Of a DNA stretch of 64,000 nucleotides, positions 38,887 through 45,918 are shown piece by piece. The DNA comes from Clostridia bacterium (lineage in GTDB: Bacteria > Bacillota > Clostridia > Oscillospirales > Acutalibacteraceae): positions 1 through 64,000 of the forward strand of contig JAGAMK010000047.1 in assembly GCA_017624735.1 (NCBI GenBank), in the 5' to 3' direction. The notes under the pieces are model-generated. The model made no database searches. It was not told the origin of the DNA and saw nothing but the letters and a program-made list of their open reading frames with translations. How positions within the stretch are numbered: position 1 is the first letter of the stretch; every line of letters begins with the position of its first letter. The translations under genes were made by a program, and so were the position numbers.

Positions 38887-40437
38887 GTGGAAAACAATGT
38901 AACCACAACCGTTACTGAAGAAGTTAACAGCGAAGTTTCTGCTGCCAACAGACGATACCTTCGTCCTAAGGAAATTGCCGCTTACCTTCTTACATCATTC
39001 GGACAAAAAAACTTAAGCCAGTATGTTAATGCGTTCCGTCAATTCTTTGCTATCAGCTTCCTCGGAATGTCAGGTAGTACATACGGTGTTATTATGTTCA
39101 TCGAATCAATTTATGATGCTGTCGATGACTCAATTTCAGGTCTTATTATTGACCGTACAAGAACTCGTTGGGGACGTCTTCGTCCATGGCTTGTTATCCC
39201 TACTCCTTTCTGGGCAATCGCTATGGTCATGCTCTTTACGACTCCATCATTCCTTGTTCATGAATGGCAGAAGGTTATCTGGACTGTTATTGCAATTTTC
39301 GTTTATAACCTCGGTATGTCATACTTTGGTGCATGGACAATTATGCTTTATAACATTACACCAAATAACAACGAACGTGATAATTTGATTGCTACATCAA
39401 AGTTCGCTGACCTCTTTGGTGTATTCCTTCCATCAATTGCTTCATTCGCAGTAGGTATTCTTCCAAAAGCAACTGATAATAAAATCGGTATGCAAGATAT
39501 TTACACAGGATTTGCTGTTATTATCACGGTAATCGCTGCATTCACTGCATTCTTTGGTTTCTCTGCAATGCGTGAAAGAGTTCCACTTGCTTCACGTGAA
39601 CAGATGAAGGAAGTTGGCGTTCTTGAATCATTTAAAAACGTTTTCAAAAACAGACCAATGTTTATTCTTGTTCTTTCAGGTTTCTTTGCTGGTTTCAAGT
39701 CAGTTGGTGTTGCAAGTGAAAGTTTCTACTGGATGCACAACTCAAAGAACATTGCTCATGGTTCTATTGCAGGTCTTTTCACAGGTATTCCTAACTACAT
39801 TATGGTACCTCTTGCTCCAAAACTTATCCGTAAATTTGGTGCTAAAAAGGTTGCTGTTGTATCCGGTATCTTTGCAGGATTTGCTTATGCAGGTACATTC
39901 CTCATCGGTATTTTCGGTAATGGTGGTAAAGGCTTCCTTGTTGACTGGGAAGGTCAGAACGCCGTAATCAACCTTGCAGTTCTTACTCTTTGCCTTACAA
40001 TCTGTGGTCTTCCAAACCAGCTTTTAAACGTTGCTGGTGCTGTTCTTCAGGGTGACGTTTACGACTATAGTGAATGGAAAACAGGTATGAGAAACGAAGC
40101 TCTTGTGCAGACAGTTCAGAACTACTTCGGCAAAGCTGCAAACTCAATCACAAACCTTCTTTCAGGTGTTGTTATCTCAGCTGTTGGTTATGTTGCTCGT
40201 AAGGACGAATTCGGTAACATCGTTCCTGAATCAAACCACAAAACACTCCTTGGTTTCTGGGCTGTTTTCTGTTTGTTACCTGCAATCGCTCGTTTCCTTT
40301 ATGGTGTAACTCTTATGTTCTTCAACGTTGACGGTAAAGTTAAGCAACAGATGCTTGCTGACCTTGAAGTAAGACGTCGTGAAAAACTTGAAGACCTTGG
40401 CATTGATGGTGAAACAAGTTCTGATAACGCAGAATAA
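38887..40437 (+). CDS. GPH-family sugar:cation symporter (MFS)
   Basis: A 516-residue transporter with about twelve membrane segments, of the glycoside-pentoside-hexuronide:cation symporter group. Typical features are an early conserved Asp-rich helix (VIMFIESIYDAVDDSISGLIIDRTRTRWGRLRPWL, shown here in part by DDSISGLIIDRTRTRWGR), and PFW/T motifs in the second helix. Substrate could be a glycoside, a pentoside or a hexuronide; the neighbouring ara operon is distant. The start is a GTG at 38887 with AAGG twelve bases upstream, so spacing is long. Codon usage is unusually regular, consistent with high expression. It has its own terminator. Confidence 0.85.
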   Translation: MENNVTTTVTEEVNSEVSAANRRYLRPKEIAAYLLTSFGQKNLSQYVNAFRQFFAISFLGMSGSTYGVIMFIESIYDAVDDSISGLIIDRTRTRWGRLRPWLVIPTPFWAIAMVMLFTTPSFLVHEWQKVIWTVIAIFVYNLGMSYFGAWTIMLYNITPNNNERDNLIATSKFADLFGVFLPSIASFAVGILPKATDNKIGMQDIYTGFAVIITVIAAFTAFFGFSAMRERVPLASREQMKEVGVLESFKNVFKNRPMFILVLSGFFAGFKSVGVASESFYWMHNSKNIAHGSIAGLFTGIPNYIMVPLAPKLIRKFGAKKVAVVSGIFAGFAYAGTFLIGIFGNGGKGFLVDWEGQNAVINLAVLTLCLTICGLPNQLLNVAGAVLQGDVYDYSEWKTGMRNEALVQTVQNYFGKAANSITNLLSGVVISAVGYVARKDEFGNIVPESNHKTLLGFWAVFCLLPAIARFLYGVTLMFFNVDGKVKQQMLADLEVRRREKLEDLGIDGETSSDNAE

Positions 40438-40464
40438 TTCTCAATCACGAATATATAATAATTA

Positions 40465-40496
40465 CCCCAACTCAAAATCGAGTTGGGGTTTTGTTT
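40465..40496 (+). terminator. Terminator of the symporter gene
   Basis: CCCCAACTC/GAGTTGGGG with loop AAAATC is followed by TTTTGTTTT. Confidence 0.9.
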
Positions 40497-40570
40497 TAGA
40501 ATTATGTGTTTACTTGAATATTATATAACAATTGCTCCGACAAATTCAAATTTATACACTTAAATAAAAT

Positions 40571-40600
40571 GGGCGGGAGCAAGCCCCCGCCCTACATTAT
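40571..40600. repeat. Short GC-rich foldback repeat
   Basis: GGGCGGG and CCCGCCC flank an eight-base centre, followed by CTACATTA. The same form, GGTCGGG...CCCGACC then CTACATTA, occurs at 57206-57234. The surrounding 40497-40752 interval (256 bases) otherwise shows no gene, only AT-rich DNA. Confidence 0.55.
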
Positions 40601-40752
40601 TATCTCCTACAATACGTTTCAACTAAATTAAGTGTTGCTTTTACTCGATATAATGTAATTACAATTTTAATTCAGTTGAGTTTCTGCTTTTTGAAACGGC
40701 AGATTCGCTTTACACTTATTACAGTTGAGATGAACAGATTTTTTCAAATCCG

Positions 40753-41115
40753 TTATTCTGCATAGTTTGTTGCAACAATATCCACACCTGTACCGAGAAT
40801 ATTCTCGATAACAATGTCACCAATATTAACAGGAGCTTTAATTGAAGCCTCGTTAATAACTTTCATGCAGTCCATCATCATGCCCTTTGGAATTGGGTTT
40901 GCAGATTTCACAGGCACAACATAAGCTTTGCCACCTTCAACTTTAACAGTTGTTGTAAGCATTCTTGTTGGATTTGTAACCTCTGTGCGAGCATAGGCAT
41001 CGCCACGTTTACAAGTATTACCTGTAACAGTAGCTACATTACCGTCTGCATCAAATGTAACAGTAATTGGGCATCCTAAAGGACAAGCAACACAAACAAG
41101 TTCTCTATTTTCCAT
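40753..41115 (-). CDS. DUF1667 protein, probable third subunit of a flavoprotein complex
   Basis: A 120-residue protein with a four-cysteine pattern at its N terminus (LVCVACPLGCPITV and GNTCKRGDAY), probably binding an iron-sulfur cluster or zinc. DUF1667 proteins are almost always found beside two FAD-dependent oxidoreductases like those directly upstream, forming what is thought to be an anaerobic glycerol-3-phosphate dehydrogenase-like complex. It is the last gene of three, three bases after the second flavoprotein. Electron transfer is a plausible role, but no activity has been shown for this family that I can name. Confidence 0.85.
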   Translation of the reverse strand: MENRELVCVACPLGCPITVTFDADGNVATVTGNTCKRGDAYARTEVTNPTRMLTTTVKVEGGKAYVVPVKSANPIPKGMMMDCMKVINEASIKAPVNIGDIVIENILGTGVDIVATNYAE

Positions 41116-41118
41116 TAT

Positions 41119-42372
41119 TTACGCCTCCACTCTTACATTAATAACTGCATCTGCAGGAAGTTCAGAAATCACTGACTGTTTGAGAGTAACATATTCCATT
41201 TCACCAGGACAAAGTTTAACCTTTTTCTTTGAAAGGATTTCATTACCGTCACACTCAACAATAATTTTTGCATTATTATAAACAGCACCAACACGGAAAT
41301 AAAGTTTAACATCTGTATCTGTTTCACGATTAATTCTCTGTGGTACTATGTAACGAACACCGTTGATGCCTTGAGTATAAACACACTCGCCTGTTATCTT
41401 TTCACCCTTGATGAACTTTGCAGCACCAAGACCTGCAATTTGGCTTTCCTCTGTAACATAGTCAACAAGGTCGTGAACCTGTAAAACGTTACCACAAGCA
41501 AACACACCTGCATGTTCAGTTTCACGATATTCATCAACTTTTGGACCATTTGTGATTCTGTCAAGGTCGAGTCCTGAATTCTTTGAAAGTTCGTTTTCAG
41601 GGATAAGACCAACTGAAAGCATCAATGTATCACAAGGAACATATTCTTCTGTCCCTGGGATTGGCTGAAGTCTTTCATCGACCTTTGCGATTGTAACTCC
41701 CTCAAGTCTGTCCTTACCATGAGTTGCAATAACTGTAGTAGAAAGCTTAAGAGGAATACCAAAGTCGTCAAGACACTGAACGATATTTCGTGTAAGACCA
41801 CCTGAATATGGCATAAGTTCGCAAACCATTTTAACCTTTGCTCCCTCAAGAGTCATACGACGAGCCATAATAAGACCGATATCACCTGAACCGAGGATAA
41901 CAACCTCATGACCTGGCATATAGCCATCAATATTAACATATTTCTGTGCTGTACCTGCTGTCATAATACCTGAACAACGGCTACCTGCGATGCTGAGTGC
42001 TCCTCGAGGTCTTTCACGACAACCCATAGCAAGAACTACTGCTTTTGCCTGAATTTTAAGGAGACCATCCTTTTTATTAACCGCTGTTACAACGTTACCG
42101 TCAGCAACATCAAGCACCATTGTATCTGTTTTAACAACAATATCAGTATCCTCAAGAAGTTTCATAAATCTGCCTGCATATTCAGGGCCTGAAAGTTCTT
42201 CACCGAAATAATGAAGACCGAAACCAGTATGAATACACTGTTCAAGAATACCACCAAGTGTTTCGGCACGTTCTAAAACGATAATGCTTTCCACACCGTT
42301 TTCTTTTGCTTTAAGGGCAGCTGCCATACCTGCAGGACCGCCACCAACTACAACAAGGTCATAATTTAACAT
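41119..42372 (-). CDS. FAD-dependent NAD(P)-binding oxidoreductase (GlpB-like position)
   Basis: A 417-residue two-dinucleotide-domain flavoprotein. The FAD loop is VVGGGPAGMAAALKAKENG at the start, and the NAD(P) loop is VVILGSGDIGLIMARRM near 175. A segment GCRERPRGALSIAGSRCSGI near 113 recalls the HcnB or sarcosine-oxidase alpha type. The C-terminal about 90 residues form a beta domain. Within a DUF1667 trio this protein stands in the place of GlpB. It follows the GlpA-like gene by eleven bases, and the substrate is inferred to be glycerol 3-phosphate. Confidence 0.8.
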   Translation of the reverse strand: MLNYDLVVVGGGPAGMAAALKAKENGVESIIVLERAETLGGILEQCIHTGFGLHYFGEELSGPEYAGRFMKLLEDTDIVVKTDTMVLDVADGNVVTAVNKKDGLLKIQAKAVVLAMGCRERPRGALSIAGSRCSGIMTAGTAQKYVNIDGYMPGHEVVILGSGDIGLIMARRMTLEGAKVKMVCELMPYSGGLTRNIVQCLDDFGIPLKLSTTVIATHGKDRLEGVTIAKVDERLQPIPGTEEYVPCDTLMLSVGLIPENELSKNSGLDLDRITNGPKVDEYRETEHAGVFACGNVLQVHDLVDYVTEESQIAGLGAAKFIKGEKITGECVYTQGINGVRYIVPQRINRETDTDVKLYFRVGAVYNNAKIIVECDGNEILSKKKVKLCPGEMEYVTLKQSVISELPADAVINVRVEA

Positions 42373-42383
42373 ACCGATTCACC

Positions 42384-43814
42384 TCACTTTGTTCTTTCGT
42401 AAATAATCTTTGAGTCGCCGCCGAATTTTGTGATGTCACTCATTGGAACACCTAATTCACGAGCAAGGATTTCTACAACTTTACTGCCACAGAAACCACC
42501 CTGACAACGTCCCATACCTGCTCGGGTGCGTCGCTTAACGCCATCAACGTCACGAGCCCCTGCAGGAGCTTTAATAGCATCAATGATTTCGCCCTCTGTG
42601 ATTGTTTCGCAACGGCAAACGATTCTACCGTAAGCAGGATTTTTCTTAACGAGTTCTACTCTTTCTTCGTCACTCATATGGCGGAAACGAACAGGCTCTT
42701 CTCTTGTATCTGTATAGTTTTCTTTTTCTGTGAGTTCGAGTTTTTCATTGAGAATTTCACGAACATAAAGTGCAATAGCCGGAGCAGATGAAAGTCCTGG
42801 TGACTCAACACCTGCAACGTTCAAGAAGTTTGCACTCTTATCGCACCAACCGATAATGAAGTCATCATTAACAGGATGAGCACGAACACCTGCGAAAGAT
42901 GTGATTGCATTTCTTGTTGAAACGATTGGAACAGACTTAAGTGCCTTTTCAACAATTTCTTTAAGTCCTTCAGGAGTTGTTGTGATATCTTCTTTATCCT
43001 GGATATTAAGTGCTGTTGGGCCGATAAGCAAGTTACCGTCAACAGTTGGTGTTACAAGGATACCCTTACCCATTTCATTTGGACACTGGAAGATTGTGTG
43101 AACAGCAAGGTTCCCAACTGACTTATCAAGAACATAGTACTCACCTTTTCTTGGTACTAAATGGATTGAATCGTCGCCAACCATTTTTGCGAGTTCATCT
43201 GAGAAATTACCTGCTGCATTGATTATGTATTTTGCAGCAATATCACCTGCTGTTGTGTTAAGAACATAACCGTCAGCATTTTCCTCGATTGCTTTTACTT
43301 CACAATTTCTGATGAATTCCACACCATTAGTTACTGCATTTTCAACAGCTGCGATTGTAAGCTCATAAGGACAAACAATACCTGCACTCTCTGAAAGCAA
43401 AGCACCAACTGCTTCATCACTGATATTAGGTTCAATTCTGCGAAGTTCATCGCGGTCTATAACTGAAAGTTCAGGAACTCCGTTTTTAATACCACGTTCA
43501 TAAAGTTCTTTAACATGGTCCATTTCTTTTTCACTGAAAGCTACTACTACTGAACCATTTTTCTTGAATGGAACTGAAAGTTTTTCACAAACCTCAGGCA
43601 TCATCAATGTTCCCTGAACATTAAGTTTTGCCTTAAGTGTACCGTTCTGTGCATCAAATCCGCCATGCACAATAGCACTGTTTGCCTTTGTTGTACCCAT
43701 AGCAACGTCATTACACTTTTCGAGCAAAGCAACGTTAATATTAAAACGGCTAAGTTCACGTGCGATGAGTCCACCGACAACACCGGCACCTACAACTGCT
43801 ACATCGTAAGTCAT
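42384..43814 (-). CDS. FAD-dependent dehydrogenase with BFD-type [2Fe-2S] domain (GlpA-like)
   Basis: A 476-residue flavoprotein. The N-terminal FAD loop is VAVVGAGVVGGLIARELS, followed by a DAO-type domain (KANSAIVHGGFDAQNGTLKAKL). The last about 80 residues hold a bacterioferritin-associated-ferredoxin-type cluster domain with cysteines in RIVCRCETITEGE and GMGRCQGGFC. This matches the anaerobic GlpA arrangement, or an L-2-hydroxyglutarate-type oxidase. The ATG at 43814 follows AAGGG. First gene of three; the operon is probably for glycerol use but glpK and glpF are not nearby. Confidence 0.82.
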   Translation of the reverse strand: MTYDVAVVGAGVVGGLIARELSRFNINVALLEKCNDVAMGTTKANSAIVHGGFDAQNGTLKAKLNVQGTLMMPEVCEKLSVPFKKNGSVVVAFSEKEMDHVKELYERGIKNGVPELSVIDRDELRRIEPNISDEAVGALLSESAGIVCPYELTIAAVENAVTNGVEFIRNCEVKAIEENADGYVLNTTAGDIAAKYIINAAGNFSDELAKMVGDDSIHLVPRKGEYYVLDKSVGNLAVHTIFQCPNEMGKGILVTPTVDGNLLIGPTALNIQDKEDITTTPEGLKEIVEKALKSVPIVSTRNAITSFAGVRAHPVNDDFIIGWCDKSANFLNVAGVESPGLSSAPAIALYVREILNEKLELTEKENYTDTREEPVRFRHMSDEERVELVKKNPAYGRIVCRCETITEGEIIDAIKAPAGARDVDGVKRRTRAGMGRCQGGFCGSKVVEILARELGVPMSDITKFGGDSKIIYERTK

Positions 43815-43837
43815 AATTACACCCTTCTTTTTCTTTT

Positions 43838-43904
43838 TTAGGTGGTTCATTACACACCTATTCATTATCTTTTGTATTATAACATATTTGTACTTTTTTT
43901 TACA
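43838..43904 (-). promoter_or_regulatory. Promoter and small inverted repeat before the flavoprotein trio
   Basis: A weak -35 TGTAAA (43899-43904) is 17 bp from a perfect TATAAT (43876-43881). Downstream in the leader, TAGGTG and CACCTA face each other across ten bases at about 43839-43860, which could be an operator or an RNA hairpin. Confidence 0.45.
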
Positions 43905-43936
43905 TAGTTTTTATAAAAAAATATTAACAATTTTTA

Positions 43937-44641
43937 TCATTTAAATTGTGCATTTAACCGATTGCCCAATTTTTTTATTATTCTTTTTTCAAGTCTTGAA
44001 ATATAACTTTGAGAGATTCCCATTTTGTCGGCAACCTCCTTTTGAGTTAACTCTTCTTTTTCTCCCAAGCCAAATCTCATATCAATTATTTCTCTTTCTC
44101 TTTGAGGAAGATTTTCAATCATCTGTAAAAGCACTTTTTTCTCATCATCTTCTTCAATCTCCCTGCTGATTTCATCTACATCGCTACCCAACACATCCGC
44201 CAACATCAGTTCATTCCCATCCCAATCCGTATTAAGTGGTTCATCAAGTGAAATCTCAATTTTTTGCGATGAAATTTTACGAAGATGCATCAGAATTTCA
44301 TTTTCAATACATCGTGAAGCATAAGTTGCTAATTTTATGTTTTTTTCGGGAGAAAAGGTATTGACTGCTTTAATCAATCCTATTGTACCTATTGAAATAA
44401 GGTCTTCAATGTTAACTCCTGAATTCTCAAACTTTTTGGCTATATAAACCACAAGTCGCAAGTTATGAACAATGAGTTTCTCCCTTGCATTTTCATCCCC
44501 ATTTACAAGCTTTTCACTTAAATCCTGTTCCTCTTTAATTGATAATGGCTCTGGCAACGCTACAGGTCCGTTTATGTAGTGAATTTCTCTTTTGAAAAGT
44601 TTCAAATACAGTTTTTGCAGAAAAAGTTTAAGATTATTCAT
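43937..44641 (-). CDS. sigE: Sporulation sigma factor SigE (mother cell, early)
   Basis: A 234-residue sigma-70-type factor. The first about 25 residues form the amphipathic pro-sequence removed by SpoIIGA. Region 2 contains [30 protein letters not shown] and [15 protein letters not shown], and region 4 ends with [24 protein letters not shown]. Length and sequence match SigE. The start overlaps the end of spoIIGA by eight bases. The sigG gene that usually follows in Bacillus is not here; the next gene is a flavoprotein on the same strand. Confidence 0.95.
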   Translation of the reverse strand: MNNLKLFLQKLYLKLFKREIHYINGPVALPEPLSIKEEQDLSEKLVNGDENAREKLIVHNLRLVVYIAKKFENSGVNIEDLISIGTIGLIKAVNTFSPEKNIKLATYASRCIENEILMHLRKISSQKIEISLDEPLNTDWDGNELMLADVLGSDVDEISREIEEDDEKKVLLQMIENLPQREREIIDMRFGLGEKEELTQKEVADKMGISQSYISRLEKRIIKKLGNRLNAQFK

Positions 44642-45431
44642 TGTTCATTTCCCCTTCAAGATTTATATTTAATATTATTTTATATTCGCCCAGTGCAACT
44701 GCACTTTCACCTATGTACACTTTATCCGTTATAAAATTTTCTATTGTTATCTTTTGTGGCTTGAATGCTTTTATTATTGACTCTCCATTGACAGTAGATA
44801 TAGGAATAATTCTTAATGTTTCGTCAGTATATAACTGATTAAAAATTGATTTATCAGCCATTATTACAGGGTAATCAGAAAAAGGTTCACGCAAGTTGTT
44901 TCCGGTATCCATAAGACCTATGCAACTCACAGTTTTTCCGCTATTTTCAATAGTGACATAGTATTCCTTATTCTTTGATGACTTTTTGTCCGTGTATTTT
45001 GTTATAAGCGTTATTACAAAGTATGAAATCACCGAACAAATCACCAAAAATGTCATATCAACATCAAAATAGATGATACCATTGGAGTAAATCAGAATAT
45101 CTTTGTCAAAGAATATGTATATAGCATATGTCACTCCACCAAATAGAAATGTAATTGCAAACAAAAAGAAAAGTCTTTTAATGAATTGTTTAATGGGTTT
45201 AATTCCAAAGGTTACAGCTATCATCAATAACCCTGAAGAGATTTTTAATACTGTCATTATGATATTTAGATGCTCTAAAAATAACAGTAACGATGATACT
45301 CCTCCAACAAATGCACCAAGGGCAATTCGCCATCTTTTTGTGTATGAATGTGTAATCTTTCTTATTGCTAAAAGAATAAAATAGTTAACTAAAGTATTAA
45401 GAATTACAAGGATATCAACATATACAATCAA
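44634..45431 (-). CDS. spoIIGA: Pro-SigE processing protease SpoIIGA
   Basis: A 265-residue membrane aspartic protease that cleaves pro-SigE in the mother cell. Five membrane segments occupy the N-terminal about 150 residues; the cytoplasmic C-terminal part carries the catalytic Asp in [17 protein letters not shown] near 170. The start is a TTG at 45431 with GGTGA six bases upstream; no ATG or GTG gives the full N terminus [12 protein letters not shown]. The ruvX terminator lies about 20 bases before it. A clear Spo0A box could not be recognised by eye. Confidence 0.92.
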   Translation of the reverse strand: MIVYVDILVILNTLVNYFILLAIRKITHSYTKRWRIALGAFVGGVSSLLLFLEHLNIIMTVLKISSGLLMIAVTFGIKPIKQFIKRLFFLFAITFLFGGVTYAIYIFFDKDILIYSNGIIYFDVDMTFLVICSVISYFVITLITKYTDKKSSKNKEYYVTIENSGKTVSCIGLMDTGNNLREPFSDYPVIMADKSIFNQLYTDETLRIIPISTVNGESIIKAFKPQKITIENFITDKVYIGESAVALGEYKIILNINLEGEMNNE

Positions 45432-45446
45432 AGAAAATCACCACAC

Positions 45447-45487
45447 AAAAAAACGCTTGACACCATTGTACACGGTATCAAGCGTTT
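45447..45487 (-). terminator. Terminator of the carA-carB-ruvX operon
   Basis: AAACGCTTGA and TCAAGCGTTT pair perfectly around an interrupted inner stem (ACC/GGT) and are followed by seven T on the minus strand. It separates ruvX from spoIIGA. Confidence 0.9.
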
Positions 45488-45504
45488 AATTTGTCATTGT
45501 GTGT

Positions 45505-45918
45505 CTACACTTTTAAAGAATTCATATAATCTTCAAGAATAAGCACTGCAGAAACTGCGTCCACCACAGCCTTTCTTTTTTTGCCACGGACATCCATAGT
45601 ATTGAGAATGTTATGAGCAGAAACAGTTGTCAGTCTTTCATTCTGAAAATCCACCTGAATTCCTGTTTTTTCATTTAGCAAAGCACCGAATTCCTTACAA
45701 GCATCACTGCGGAAGCCATAGCTACCATCCATATTCTGTGGCACACCTACACAAATTCTTTCAACTTTGCGTTCAATTGCCAAATCCTTTATTTTATCGG
45801 CAAGTTTTTCTCTGTCTTTTTCAGTTATTACGCACACAGGAGATGCCAAAATCTGCATTTTATCGCAAACTGCAATTCCTGTTCTTACATCACCGAAGTC
45901 CACAGACATAATAATCAT
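45505..45918 (-). CDS. ruvX: Putative Holliday junction resolvase RuvX (YqgF)
   Basis: A 137-residue RNase H-fold nuclease involved in pre-16S rRNA processing and possibly DNA junctions. The first acidic motif, MSVDFGDVRTGIAV near residue 4, and the motif YGFRSDACKEFGALL near 75 are present, as are QNERLTTVSAHNIL and the last acidic VVDAVSAVLILEDYM. The start overlaps the carB stop by four bases (ATGA), so translation is coupled. It is usually linked to alaS or mltG; pairing with carB is unusual. Confidence 0.92.
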   Translation of the reverse strand: MIIMSVDFGDVRTGIAVCDKMQILASPVCVITEKDREKLADKIKDLAIERKVERICVGVPQNMDGSYGFRSDACKEFGALLNEKTGIQVDFQNERLTTVSAHNILNTMDVRGKKRKAVVDAVSAVLILEDYMNSLKV

